DNA of 46,063 nt from a virus (IMGVR_UViG_3300049893_000711:1-46063); one strand, 5' to 3'; shown: positions 19,808 to 28,823, numbered from the stretch's first letter. The notes: a model not told the origin generated them from the sequence alone. Translations and numbers: made by a program.

Positions 19808-20024
19808 TAAAGGGCCAGGGCCACAGGAACTAATCCGCAAGCGTATTACTGCGGAAATCAAGCGTCTTGAGTTTATGATTGAATCTCAGGAGCTTGAAAT
19901 GATGGAGATAGGCGAGAGGATCGAAAGACTGAAGGAAAATATACAGGCATCCAAGGATGACATTGTAAAACAGGAGAGCAACTTGGAAGCACTCGATAAC
20001 CCTGAAGGGGGTGAGGAAGCCTAA
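19800..20024 (+). CDS. Coiled-coil protein
   Basis: 74 residues from ATG 19800 (overlap of 8 nt). Nearly the whole protein is a charged coiled coil (KRITAEIKRLEFMIESQELE, IGERIERLKENIQASKDDIV). It lies next to the repeat fibre-like gene, so an oligomerisation or assembly role is possible. Confidence 0.6.
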   Translation: MADKGPGPQELIRKRITAEIKRLEFMIESQELEMMEIGERIERLKENIQASKDDIVKQESNLEALDNPEGGEEA

Positions 20025-21682
20025 TGGCTGATGTTCGCGTCGTACCGAACTTTGCACTTTCGGATGGTACTACCCCATCGCAGATTGCTGCGGTGGATGC
20101 GTCCGGTCGTGTGTCGGTCAACCTAACTGCATCTTCTGCAACGGTCACAGTTGACTCTGAGCTTTCTACTGCGGCGGCACTTGCCGACAACATGGCTAAC
20201 CCCACTGCTGGTGGTGTTGGTGCATTTAGCATGGTATGGGACAGTGCTACGTGGGATCGACTTCCCGGTAACTCTACGGACGGCGCACTTGTCAATCTTG
20301 GTGCTAATAACGACGTTACCGTTACATCGGGTTCAATCACGGCAGATACGGAGCTTTCCGTTGCCGCCGCTCTAACCGACAACTTCGCCAACCCGACTGC
20401 AGGTGGAGTCGGTGCATTCGGTATGTTGTTCGATGGTACAAACTGGGATCGCGCGCCTGGTACCAGCTTGGGTGGTTCGTATGTCGCTGGTGGTATTGCA
20501 AGCGACTCACCCATTACGGGTTCCGGTGTCAACCCGGTTCTCATCGGTGGACGTGCATCTACTGCGGTTCCTACTGCGGTTTCCACGGATGGCGATGCAG
20601 TTAATGCATGGCTTGACCTCCGTGGCGCACAGAAGATCGTCATGGTGGACGATGCCGGTGACTCGGCAATGGACGGAACTAACAATGCACTTCGTGTCAA
20701 CATTGTTGCGGGTGCTGCTGGTGGTGTGACTCACACGGACGATGCGGCGTTTGCTCCGACCACCGATGATGGTGTTCCTGCATTCTTCTTCGCAGACGAA
20801 GCTGCTACCGATCCGGTCGATGAAGGCGATGCTGGTATCGCCCGGATGGATGTTAACCGTCGTCAGCTTGTTCGTATCGTTGGTGCCACTGATGCTAACC
20901 GTATGGATATCGATGCTTCCGGTCGGCCTACGGTTAACGTCAACGGTACGGTCACTGTCGATACTGAGCTTCCTACCGCTGCTGCAATCTCTGCAGAGAA
21001 TACGGCTGCTCCTACGGCACCTAGTGTCTACGGCTTCGGTCTTGTGTTCGACGGAACCAACTGGGATCGTATGCCGGGTACGTCTGTTGACGGTACGCTG
21101 GTCAACCTTGGTACCAACAATGATGTAACGGTCACGTCCGGCTCGATCACTGCTGATACGGAATTCCCGGCGGCAGCGGCATTGGCCGATGCTGAATCGG
21201 CTGCTACTGCCGTTCCTACGGGTGGCGCACGTCTCATGGGTTACAACGGTACGACATGGGATCGTGTCCGCACGGCTAACACGGGTCGTCTGCAGGTCGA
21301 TGTTATTACGGGTGGCGGTTCTGATACTCCGACTAACCCGATTAACAACTACGATACGACGGCGACTGTCGCGGCTGGCTCTACCGACAACCATGATACG
21401 GTAGACTTCGGTGCGGCAACCAAGAAGGTGTCCCAGATCATCATGGGTGCTTCGGTCCCACTCAAGGGCGAACTGCAGTATGTCGATAACGCCGTGGGCA
21501 CTACGTTTGGGGTATTCTTCACTCCTGCAGGTACCTCGCAGTCCTTCAAGCCTCCGCATCGTAACTTCTGGGCGCACACGTTTACAGCTAATGCGGGCTT
21601 CGATGGTTTCCGTTTGATTCGGACTAACCTCGATGCTTCGGAAGCTGCCGACGTTTACAGCGTGATCCTGTACGAGGACTGA
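20024..21682 (+). CDS. Repeat-containing virion fibre/decoration protein
   Basis: 552 residues. At least four imperfect repeats of about 53-60 residues follow the plan TELxxAAALADNxANPTA, then VGAFxMxFDGTNWDRxPG, then a LVNLGxNNDVTVTSGSI strand set. A block with NPVLIGGRASTAVPTAVS near 165-190 is shared with the next gene. The C-terminal about 110 residues are a different domain (TVDFGAATKKVSQIIMGAS, ending in TNLDASEAAD). The DNA copies differ at many wobble positions while the protein is conserved, so the repeats are old. Probably an elongated virion surface protein. Confidence 0.7.
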   Translation: MADVRVVPNFALSDGTTPSQIAAVDASGRVSVNLTASSATVTVDSELSTAAALADNMANPTAGGVGAFSMVWDSATWDRLPGNSTDGALVNLGANNDVTVTSGSITADTELSVAAALTDNFANPTAGGVGAFGMLFDGTNWDRAPGTSLGGSYVAGGIASDSPITGSGVNPVLIGGRASTAVPTAVSTDGDAVNAWLDLRGAQKIVMVDDAGDSAMDGTNNALRVNIVAGAAGGVTHTDDAAFAPTTDDGVPAFFFADEAATDPVDEGDAGIARMDVNRRQLVRIVGATDANRMDIDASGRPTVNVNGTVTVDTELPTAAAISAENTAAPTAPSVYGFGLVFDGTNWDRMPGTSVDGTLVNLGTNNDVTVTSGSITADTEFPAAAALADAESAATAVPTGGARLMGYNGTTWDRVRTANTGRLQVDVITGGGSDTPTNPINNYDTTATVAAGSTDNHDTVDFGAATKKVSQIIMGASVPLKGELQYVDNAVGTTFGVFFTPAGTSQSFKPPHRNFWAHTFTANAGFDGFRLIRTNLDASEAADVYSVILYED

Positions 21683-21689
21683 TAGATAA

Positions 21690-22241
21690 ATGGCGGATAT
21701 TCGCTCAACAGTAAAAGTTGAGGGCACCCAAGCAACTGATGCACCTGTAAGCGATAATCCGGTTCTGATCGGCGGTAGGGCATCCTCTGCGATCCCTACC
21801 GCCGTATCAGGGGATGCTGATGCAGCCCCTCTGTGGTTGAATCGGAGTGGGGCGCAGGTCATTTTGAATGCGCCCCACGTTGGATTGAATGGTGATCCGT
21901 GGTCGCTAGTTCACGAGACTGCCCAGTATACAACTACACAGACAAGCACCGTTCTTGTTACTGGGGGTGCCTCCGAAAAGATAGTTGTTACCAAAGTTCA
22001 GATTCAGGCTGGTGGTACTACTGGTGGCACCGTACAACTTTACTTTGGTACTGGTGCTTATTCCCGTGGTACAAGCCGAGCTATTTTCGATGGTGAATTT
22101 GCTCCTTCCAATACTCTGAAACCCGGTGTAGTTATGGATGGACCATTTATTGCCGGAACCAATGGCGATGATCTGATGGTCACTGACTCGGCAGCAATCA
22201 ATCCTCTTACTATTACTGTCTGGTACTACGTGGTGACATAA
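21690..22241 (+). CDS. Virion protein related to repeat protein
   Basis: 183 residues. The N-terminal SDNPVLIGGRASSAIPTAVS matches a block of the preceding gene. The second half is a separate beta-rich domain (STVLVTGGASEKIVVTKVQI, GTVQLYFGTGAYSRGTSRAI, ending ITVWYYVVT). No catalytic motif. It probably sits in the same structure as the repeat protein. Confidence 0.62.
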   Translation: MADIRSTVKVEGTQATDAPVSDNPVLIGGRASSAIPTAVSGDADAAPLWLNRSGAQVILNAPHVGLNGDPWSLVHETAQYTTTQTSTVLVTGGASEKIVVTKVQIQAGGTTGGTVQLYFGTGAYSRGTSRAIFDGEFAPSNTLKPGVVMDGPFIAGTNGDDLMVTDSAAINPLTITVWYYVVT

Positions 22242-22639
22242 TGAAGAAATTGTTTCTTAGTCTGATTATCCCCATGATCGTAGCCCTCACAGCCGCTCTG
22301 CTCGCTCTTATCGCAGGGGGCATTTTTGCGCTCCCGGCCAAGAGTGCGCCCCGCCCTGATCCCTCGTGCTCCTGGAACCCCTCCGCACTCGCGAGTCCAG
22401 GAGAATCCGTGGTGACTGCAATAAACCTGCCGACGAACCGCTCAGTCTCGTTCTCGTTCGACCTCTATCCGGGCGGCGGTATCAAGTATCCGAGTGGCAG
22501 CGTCTCCTTCGCTCTTACTGTTGAGCAGACAACCACGCTCCACGTGTGGGCGCGTGGCGGTAGTGGAAGCCTTGGCAATGGAGGCCCGCAACTCGGTGAC
22601 TATCACCTGATCGCCATCTGCACCGTGACGGTGGCCTGA
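22241..22639 (+). CDS. Membrane-anchored Ig-like protein
   Basis: 132 residues, TAATG overlap. Residues about 4-31 are a hydrophobic signal-anchor (LFLSLIIPMIVALTAALLAL). The rest is a small beta sandwich (SVVTAINLPTNRSVSFSFDL, VSFALTVEQTTTLHVWARG) with Cys at both ends (C43 and near the C-terminus). This is the second protein in the block with an N-terminal membrane anchor and a beta-sandwich domain. Confidence 0.6.
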   Translation: MKKLFLSLIIPMIVALTAALLALIAGGIFALPAKSAPRPDPSCSWNPSALASPGESVVTAINLPTNRSVSFSFDLYPGGGIKYPSGSVSFALTVEQTTTLHVWARGGSGSLGNGGPQLGDYHLIAICTVTVA

Positions 22640-23403
22640 TGGCTGCCCCCTCCTACGTCGATGCAGGCACCGGCGCAACCGATGCGGGTGGTGCCTGGTC
22701 GTACACCTGCCAGGCGTCTACTGCGGCAGGCAGGGTGTTCATCGTCCACATTCTTCAGGACGGGACGACCTTCTCGGCTGTTGCTGTTACAGGCGCGACA
22801 AACATCGAGGCACTAGACGGGACGGATAATACTTGGACTGCAATCGCCGACTGGTCGAGCGTGGGCGGACTCGGATTGCATAGGGTCTACATTGGCCGCT
22901 CGCTCTCCACAAGCGCGCCCACCATCTCGGGCACCAACTCAACCTCCGAAGACCTATACATCCGCTCGTACCAGTTCACGGATGTTAGTACTGGAACGAC
23001 AGCCGAGACTGTTTTTGAGAACAGCAGCGCAGGTGTTGTTCTAACCGCTTCCAACACGGTCGATCCTATTTCGGACGTGTCCGTAACCACTCTCGGCCCC
23101 GACCGCCTTGCGCTCAACTTTGTCGCGATCACCGATGATAACGCCATCTCTGCCTTTACCGGGATGACGGGTGGGACTTGGACGGAGGCCGTCTCCGAAT
23201 ATGCGGATGCTGCCGGGACGGACGGCTGTATTCAGTTGCAGCAGGCGGCGATGGCGAGTGCAGGCACCATCAATAACGGCACCACAACCCATGTTGATAC
23301 GGCCGACGGCTGGGGCGTCATCGGGTTCGCGCTCATCGGGACTACTGTCGAAGGATCAACTGAAGATCCTTTCCCTTATATCGGTGGGCAATACTACGGA
23401 TAA
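22639..23403 (+). CDS. Virion-associated beta-rich protein
   Basis: 254 residues, TGATG overlap. Beta-rich throughout: SYTCQASTAAGRVFIVHILQ, FSAVAVTGATNIEALDGTDN, then LYIRSYQFTDVSTGTTAETV and DRLALNFVAITDDNAISAFT. The layout resembles the jelly-roll/lectin-like proteins found in actinophage structural regions. It ends in an acidic, Tyr-rich tail. Receptor binding is possible but not shown. Confidence 0.62.
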   Translation: MAAPSYVDAGTGATDAGGAWSYTCQASTAAGRVFIVHILQDGTTFSAVAVTGATNIEALDGTDNTWTAIADWSSVGGLGLHRVYIGRSLSTSAPTISGTNSTSEDLYIRSYQFTDVSTGTTAETVFENSSAGVVLTASNTVDPISDVSVTTLGPDRLALNFVAITDDNAISAFTGMTGGTWTEAVSEYADAAGTDGCIQLQQAAMASAGTINNGTTTHVDTADGWGVIGFALIGTTVEGSTEDPFPYIGGQYYG

Positions 23404-23694
23404 ATGGCCTACCTACTTCTATGGCATCCACGTGTACGAACTGATGTTGACACTGCAACAGTTTACTTCGATCTGCAGCCGTCAACGGTCGAAGTCTTCG
23501 ATGCGTCGGATGCTGCTACTGTCTACCTCGATCTGCAGCCTGGATACATCTATCTGCAGGTTGACTTCCTACTTGAGATCACGGGTGTCACGAAGCGTTG
23601 GACAGTCGGTAAGGTGCAGATGCGCTGGCAGACTTTTGAAGCAATCACCCGTTGGGCAATTCTGAAAACTAGGAGGATGATGTGGAGGTTCTAA
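23404..23694 (+). CDS. Small repeat-containing virion-block protein
   Basis: 96 residues; ATG directly after the preceding stop. Contains two tandem units, ATVYFDLQPS and ATVYLDLQPG, followed by a diverged YIYLQV, encoded by similar DNA. The C-terminus is basic and aromatic (VQMRWQTFEAITRWAILKTR). Function unknown. Confidence 0.55.
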   Translation: MAYLLLWHPRVRTDVDTATVYFDLQPSTVEVFDASDAATVYLDLQPGYIYLQVDFLLEITGVTKRWTVGKVQMRWQTFEAITRWAILKTRRMMWRF

Positions 23695-23993
23695 AGAAAG
23701 GCAGCGTAGAGTCTCTATTGATTCCTCTTAGGGATCGGTTGAACAACATTCTCTCACTCAACTCTGTCAGCAACCTCAAGTTCGATACCAAGAAGAAGTC
23801 GGACGGCACTGCCGTGCAAACGGACAAACTGATCGCGGTGGACAACGACTATCCGATGACCGCTATTTGCGAGATTGATACCACTCTCGCAGGCTATACT
23901 GGTGGAGCAGAATACAAGCTGTATGTAAAGTACACGACTGGTACCGAGTCGCCCATTCTTGGCCCTATCTTCTTTAGAGTGGAGGATGATTGA
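23682..23993 (+). CDS. Small beta-sandwich virion protein
   Basis: 103 residues from GTG 23682, with AGGAGG 5 nt upstream. Strands include SVESLLIPLRDRLNNILSLN, KLIAVDNDYPMTAICEIDT, and EYKLYVKYTTGTESPILGPI. It appears to be a relative of the gene at 17732. It is the last member of the accessory virion block before the packaging genes. Confidence 0.6.
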   Translation: MEVLKKGSVESLLIPLRDRLNNILSLNSVSNLKFDTKKKSDGTAVQTDKLIAVDNDYPMTAICEIDTTLAGYTGGAEYKLYVKYTTGTESPILGPIFFRVEDD

Positions 23994-23995
23994 TA

Positions 23996-24199
23996 ATGCG
24001 GGTTGCTATCGGTACACAAGAAGAAGTTGTACAAGTCCGTGAATGGCGCGTCCAGTGGCTACGTGCTGGTGGTTACACAAAGAAGAATGCTGAACTGATT
24101 GCCAAGAGTCAGGTTGACTGGCGCTATGCAAATAGTCTCCTAGAGTCCTGCAAAGCCAAAGGCTATAGCGAAGACTTCGTGATCAAGTTGCTCCTATGA
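23996..24199 (+). CDS. Small helical protein before terminase
   Basis: 67 residues from ATG 23996; a TTG at 23990 with GGAGG nearby would add two residues. Helical (VREWRVQWLRAGGYTKKNAE, then VDWRYANSLLESCKAKGY). Overlaps the terminase gene as ATGA. The position suggests a packaging accessory or a very short small-terminase-like protein. Unproven. Confidence 0.58.
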   Translation: MRVAIGTQEEVVQVREWRVQWLRAGGYTKKNAELIAKSQVDWRYANSLLESCKAKGYSEDFVIKLLL

Positions 24200-25596
24200 T
24201 CGATCCAGAACGCAAGGCGTATATCTTCGACAAGTTGGAGTACACGGCGCATTCTGCGAAGCAGAAGGCCATCCATGAATCGGACGCCCGATTCAAGGTT
24301 CTCTCCTGTGGCCGTCGTTACGGCAAGACCACCTTTGGCGGTAATGAATTAACTGTGGCTCTCATGGACTACAGCGATCCCGGCTACTACTGGATCGTTG
24401 GTCCGAAGTACACACTAGGCGAAAAAGAGTTTCGTATCGTCTATGAGAACATTGTCAAGAAACTACGCCTTGGCACAAAGATCAAGAAATCATACAACGT
24501 TCAGCAGGGCAACATGCATATCGAGATGCCGTGGGGATCGGTGCTAGAAGTCAAGTCAGCCGAACGTCAGGACACCCTACTAGGAGAAGCTCTGAGCGGC
24601 GTCGTAATGGCCGAGGCTGCACGGCATACCTCCGATACCTGGGAGCAGTACATTCGCCCTGCGCTGTCTGACAAGCGCGGATGGGCCATCTTCGCGTCCA
24701 CCCCTCGCGGATACAATTGGTATCAGGGACTCTGGATGTTGGGTCAATATCGTGACAAGTTCCCCCAGTATGAATCATGGCGCTTGCCCTCATGGGAGAA
24801 CCCCATTGTTTATCCCGATGGTCGGGATGATCCTGAGATCAAGGAGATTGAAGCTCGCGTCTCTCCACAGTTCTTTGCACAGGAGATTGGCGCTGAGTTC
24901 ACTGCGTTTGCTGGTAAGGTCTACGATGAGTTCGATATGGCGATTCACATTAAGCATGTCGAATATAATCCTCTCTGGACTAACGTATGGGCACTCGACT
25001 ATGGGTGGGCTAACCCCTTCTGCTGCTATGACGTAATGATCGACCCCGAAGATAACTTCTATGTGTGGCGTGAGTATCAAGTTTCGGAGAAGACCACATT
25101 TGAGCATGCGAACCTTCTTCTCAATCGATCTGACAATCCTGAGTATTATCATGTCGATTGGGGAGCCGGTGATCCACGTGGCCCCGATCAAGCCAATACA
25201 GTTTCGATCCTCACAGGTGTCCAAATCTACAGTCAGGATATCGGTGAAGGCAACGCCCATGAATCATGGACTCTCGGTGTCGAGCATGTAAAGCGTCTGC
25301 TGAAGGTTCGCCCTGATGGTCGCCCAAAACTGATTATCGATCCCTCCTGTGAGCATCTAATCAGGCAGATGGAGCAGCTTCGCCGCGATGATCCCAAAGA
25401 AGGTAAGAATGCTCCTGAAGGTCAACATAAGCATGATGACCACGGGCCGGATGCCATTCGTTATTTGATTGGTCAGTATTTTGAATCCGGTGCCGGATCG
25501 TCCCTGGGCGATATCTACGGTACGGGTGCCAAACAGTCGGAGGCAGCTACGTTCTTTCAGAACAATTCCCCTCTAGCTAGGTATGGTCGCTTTTGA
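24196..25596 (+). CDS. terL: Terminase large subunit
   Basis: 466 residues, the packaging motor. The ATPase domain has Walker A CGRRYGKTT (residues 38-46), Walker B GVVMAEAA with Glu140, and the coupling motif FASTP (167-170). The nuclease domain from about 265 begins VWALDYGWANPFCCYDVMID and has further acidic clusters (VDWGAGDPRG, then HDDHGPDAIRYL), as in RNase H-like terminase nucleases. Length is normal. It should cut concatemers and pump DNA through the portal. ATGA overlap with the upstream gene and TTGA overlap with the portal gene. Confidence 0.92.
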   Translation: MIDPERKAYIFDKLEYTAHSAKQKAIHESDARFKVLSCGRRYGKTTFGGNELTVALMDYSDPGYYWIVGPKYTLGEKEFRIVYENIVKKLRLGTKIKKSYNVQQGNMHIEMPWGSVLEVKSAERQDTLLGEALSGVVMAEAARHTSDTWEQYIRPALSDKRGWAIFASTPRGYNWYQGLWMLGQYRDKFPQYESWRLPSWENPIVYPDGRDDPEIKEIEARVSPQFFAQEIGAEFTAFAGKVYDEFDMAIHIKHVEYNPLWTNVWALDYGWANPFCCYDVMIDPEDNFYVWREYQVSEKTTFEHANLLLNRSDNPEYYHVDWGAGDPRGPDQANTVSILTGVQIYSQDIGEGNAHESWTLGVEHVKRLLKVRPDGRPKLIIDPSCEHLIRQMEQLRRDDPKEGKNAPEGQHKHDDHGPDAIRYLIGQYFESGAGSSLGDIYGTGAKQSEAATFFQNNSPLARYGRF

Positions 25597-27068
25597 ATGA
25601 CGCACAACTTATCGAGTACGCACTAGAGAACCCGCAGCTAGCGGGTTTCGTTCTAACCCCAGAACGCAAGCCCTCTGTGTGGGATAGGATTGTCGGTCGT
25701 CAGGCCGTTACAACTGATCCGCGTCGTCGCACCACAGGTACCTCCTACAATGCTTCGGGATCACTCGATCCTGGCAAAGCTGTGGGAGTCGAGCTTGGTA
25801 GCTCCCGTGGTGGTTTGATTCGTGATGTTGTTCCCTCACTAGGAACCCGGTCACAGGCGGTTTCTATCTACGAGGAAATGACCAACAGCGATTCGGCTGT
25901 TGACGTTTCCCTACGTGCCGCAAAGATGCCGGTCATGGGCGCTCAGTATTTCGTAGAGCCTTTCGATGATTCTCCGGAAGCTACGGAGATTGCTGAGTTC
26001 GTCCAGTTCAATCTACTGGAAGGTTCCAACTCACCATTCTTGAATGTCCTTGAGGATATCCTAAGAATGTACGAGTATGGCTTCTCGGTGATTGAGAAGG
26101 TGTATGAGGAACGTGAATGGGCACCACGGCGTTCAGGAGCCAATCGTCGTAAGTACACGATGCTTCGTAAGCTCGCGCCCCGTCCTACGCCGACGATCAA
26201 AGAGATTGAGTACGACAACAATGGTGGCCCTGTGTCGGTTGTCCAGTCGGCGGTACAGGCCGACGGCAAGCCCAAGGATGTAAAGATTGAGATTGAGAAG
26301 CTCATCATCTTTACGCACAATCGTAAGGGTGGAAACCTTGAAGGTAAGAGTCTTCTGAGGACTGCCTATCGTCCCTGGTACTTCAAGACCAATCTCTACA
26401 ACATCGACGGTATCCAGAAGGAACGTCACGGCATGGGCTTCCCGGTTGTCGAGCTTCCTCCGGGCTATAAGGATGCCGACGTTACAGCGGCTAGCGAGCT
26501 TGTCAGGAACATCCGGACGAACGAGAACGGTGGTGCCGTTCTCCCGCCCAAGTGGGTACTGAGATTCCTTGAGCTACCGGGTCAGCCGGTAAACGTGATG
26601 CAGTCCATTGAGCATCATAATGGTGCAATTATGCTCAACACGATGACTCAGTTCCTTCTCCTGGGTCTTGAGGGTTCTGGTGGTGGCCGTGCAACATCTG
26701 GTAGCCAACAGGATATGTTTAACAAGTCTCTGCGCTATAGTGCTAATCAGATTTGCGATGCGATCAATCTGTACTGTGTACCCTATCTCGTTGGGTACAA
26801 CTACCAGACTGACAAGTTCCCGAAGCTCCGCGCAAGGAACCTCGGTGAAACTAAGGACATTCAGCAGTGGGCCTCGGCAATGGCGAATCTCAAGGCTCAG
26901 GGTCTTATCAATTACACACCTGAGACTGAGGGTTGGGTCAGAGCAATTATCGATGCTCCGCTCAAGCCAGGTATGCCAGAGGACAATAATGCTGATGATA
27001 GGAAAGGTGACGTGACTTCTCAGAATAATGGTAACTCCGGTGCTGCAACGGATAACGCCGAAGGGTAG
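25593..27068 (+). CDS. Portal protein (DUF935/Mu gp29-like)
   Basis: 491 residues from TTG 25593. Portal features include YEEMTNSDSAVDVSLRAAKM, FNLLEGSNSPFLNVLEDILRM, then EYGFSVIEKVYEEREWAPR, LIIFTHNRKGGNLEGKSLLR, and a C-terminal SGSQQDMFNKSLRYSANQIC followed by YNYQTDKFPKLRARN. This pattern and its place directly after TerL match the DUF935 portal family. It should form the dodecameric head vertex ring through which DNA passes. Confidence 0.88.
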   Translation: MNDAQLIEYALENPQLAGFVLTPERKPSVWDRIVGRQAVTTDPRRRTTGTSYNASGSLDPGKAVGVELGSSRGGLIRDVVPSLGTRSQAVSIYEEMTNSDSAVDVSLRAAKMPVMGAQYFVEPFDDSPEATEIAEFVQFNLLEGSNSPFLNVLEDILRMYEYGFSVIEKVYEEREWAPRRSGANRRKYTMLRKLAPRPTPTIKEIEYDNNGGPVSVVQSAVQADGKPKDVKIEIEKLIIFTHNRKGGNLEGKSLLRTAYRPWYFKTNLYNIDGIQKERHGMGFPVVELPPGYKDADVTAASELVRNIRTNENGGAVLPPKWVLRFLELPGQPVNVMQSIEHHNGAIMLNTMTQFLLLGLEGSGGGRATSGSQQDMFNKSLRYSANQICDAINLYCVPYLVGYNYQTDKFPKLRARNLGETKDIQQWASAMANLKAQGLINYTPETEGWVRAIIDAPLKPGMPEDNNADDRKGDVTSQNNGNSGAATDNAEG

Positions 27069-28823
27069 GTGCAAGTGATTAACTATACACAGATTGTCAC
27101 CAAGGTTACATCTACTCCGTGGATGATTACTCCTGATGCGCTCCGGATGATCCTTGAGATTCTTGACGCGCATATGGAGGGCAAGATCACCACAGAGGAT
27201 GCCGCCAATCGTGTCAAGGCTGCACGTCAGGGATTCGCGCTTGATCTGGATAGCCTCGGATCAGACGAGCCTATTTCCCGTCGTGTCGGCTCTGTGGGGG
27301 TTTTGCGAATGGCGGGGCCGATCTTCCCCAAGGCCAATCTTATGACGAATCTTTCAGGCGCTACCTCTCTTGAGCAGTTTCAGAGCGAGTTCCGCGCACT
27401 GATGGCCGATGACAATATTCGCACGATTCTACTGGATATTGATTCACCCGGTGGACTCAGCGATCTTGTTGACGAGACTGCCACAGAGATTCGTCAGGGC
27501 CGCGATATCAAGCCGATCTACTCGGTTGCCAATACGACTGCAAATTCGGCAGCCTACTATCTGGCTTCGCAGGCGACGAAGATGTATGCAACGCCTTCGG
27601 GTCAGGTTGGTTCTATTGGAACCTTCATGGTCCACAGTGACGATTCCAAGCAGAAGGAAATGATGGGCGTTAAGGATACTGTCGTCAAGTCAGGCCGCTT
27701 CAAGGCTGTTGGCATGGAGCCGCTGACGGATGACTCTTACGCACACCTTCAGGATTTCGTCAATCAGACCAATGATAGTTTCGTCGCCTCCGTTGCACTT
27801 GGTCGTGGAGTCGATGAGTCGTATGTCCGTGAGAACTTCGGAGAAGGGGGTGTTGTCTCACCTAAGCGTGCTTTGGAAGTTGGTATGATCGATGGCATTG
27901 CTACTTTCGATGAGGTTCTCGGTAGCCTTAATACAGGGGGTGGCGCATCGTATAGTTCCACGGGTTATGCAACTTCGTCTACAGGTGATTTCGCTCCGCT
28001 CATTATCACCACGGGTAGCGGCACTAATTTCCCGCCTGTGCTGACCTTCCCTGGTGTTCTGCAATCCTATGACGCGGACAAGGAACACTCAGAGCCGGGT
28101 ACGGGGCTAGGTGGCGAACCCACTCCCCGTGAAGCTCCTGAAACGGGCGACCCGGCTATCGAGAAAGGATGGAGGCGCGATCCGCCACCCATAGCGTATA
28201 AACAGGAGGAATTCACAGTGAATAGAACGTGGTTGGAGGCAAGGGCTTCCGCACTCGGTATTGAGTTTTCCACCGAGACTGAGGATGCCGCGCTTGCCGA
28301 GCTTATTGAGGGACGCATCGATGAAATCGTTGTGCCTCTCAATAACGCTACCGCTGATGCACAGCGGCAGCGTGAGTTTGAGGCTGAGTTCCCTGAGCAG
28401 GCTCGTATGCTTGCCGAGCTTTCTGCACGTGATAGAGATTCTGCGGCTCATATGTTCGCGGAGGGCTATGCCAAGTTTGAGGGATCGAACAAGGGCTATG
28501 CAACCGCGATGCGCGAGAGGATTGAGGACGCTCACAGGAAGGTTGCTCTGCGACAGTTCACGCAGACTGACCTGCAGGAGCTTCTCGATGCAGCTTCCTC
28601 CAAGGAAGCTATCGTTGAGTGGGGTGAGTCCGGTTCTGCACGAACCCGTGAGGATTCGACTGTTGCACCGTCCACCGATTTCACTGAGGCTCGTAAGCAG
28701 TTTGCAGACCTCGTTAAGTCGGCTATGACGGAAGACAATCTGTCCCGCGATGCTGCTATCGCCCACGTTTCCAAGCAGAACCCGGAGCTTGCTCAGGCGT
28801 ACCTGCATGGTCACGCTAAGTAG
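27069..28823 (+). CDS. S49-family head maturation protease with scaffold domain
   Basis: 584 residues from GTG 27069. Residues about 70-290 are an SppA/protease C-type serine protease: IRTILLDIDSPGG, then NTTANSAAYYLAS with nucleophile Ser160, GQVGSIG, and KSGRFKAVGMEP with general base Lys212. A Gly/Pro-rich linker (about 300-380) leads to a helical, acidic scaffold-like C-terminal region (residues 384-584). An internal RBS and GTG at 28218 can produce that region alone, as in the lambda C/Nu3 pair. It should remove scaffold and mature the procapsid. Confidence 0.88.
   Translation: MQVINYTQIVTKVTSTPWMITPDALRMILEILDAHMEGKITTEDAANRVKAARQGFALDLDSLGSDEPISRRVGSVGVLRMAGPIFPKANLMTNLSGATSLEQFQSEFRALMADDNIRTILLDIDSPGGLSDLVDETATEIRQGRDIKPIYSVANTTANSAAYYLASQATKMYATPSGQVGSIGTFMVHSDDSKQKEMMGVKDTVVKSGRFKAVGMEPLTDDSYAHLQDFVNQTNDSFVASVALGRGVDESYVRENFGEGGVVSPKRALEVGMIDGIATFDEVLGSLNTGGGASYSSTGYATSSTGDFAPLIITTGSGTNFPPVLTFPGVLQSYDADKEHSEPGTGLGGEPTPREAPETGDPAIEKGWRRDPPPIAYKQEEFTVNRTWLEARASALGIEFSTETEDAALAELIEGRIDEIVVPLNNATADAQRQREFEAEFPEQARMLAELSARDRDSAAHMFAEGYAKFEGSNKGYATAMRERIEDAHRKVALRQFTQTDLQELLDAASSKEAIVEWGESGSARTREDSTVAPSTDFTEARKQFADLVKSAMTEDNLSRDAAIAHVSKQNPELAQAYLHGHAK
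28218..28823 (+). CDS. Nested scaffold protein from internal start
   Basis: GTG 28218 is in frame with the protease and has AGGAGG at 28204-28209, 8 nt upstream, the best RBS in the area. The product (201 residues) starts NRTWLEARASALGIEFSTET and is helical and acidic, as expected of a capsid scaffold. The internal start makes extra scaffold relative to protease. Confidence 0.65.
   Translation: MNRTWLEARASALGIEFSTETEDAALAELIEGRIDEIVVPLNNATADAQRQREFEAEFPEQARMLAELSARDRDSAAHMFAEGYAKFEGSNKGYATAMRERIEDAHRKVALRQFTQTDLQELLDAASSKEAIVEWGESGSARTREDSTVAPSTDFTEARKQFADLVKSAMTEDNLSRDAAIAHVSKQNPELAQAYLHGHAK

Noticed and set aside
20507-21862. 451-codon open frame on the minus strand, opposite the repeat virion protein
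   Set aside because: It is antisense to a clearly coding, repeat-containing gene. Its product is Arg/Thr/Ser-rich without domains, as expected from the opposite strand of such repeats, and it has no matching operon neighbours.
28107-28814. 235-codon minus-strand frame opposite the scaffold region
   Set aside because: It is a shadow of the protease/scaffold gene, with biased composition, no RBS and the wrong strand for the late operon.
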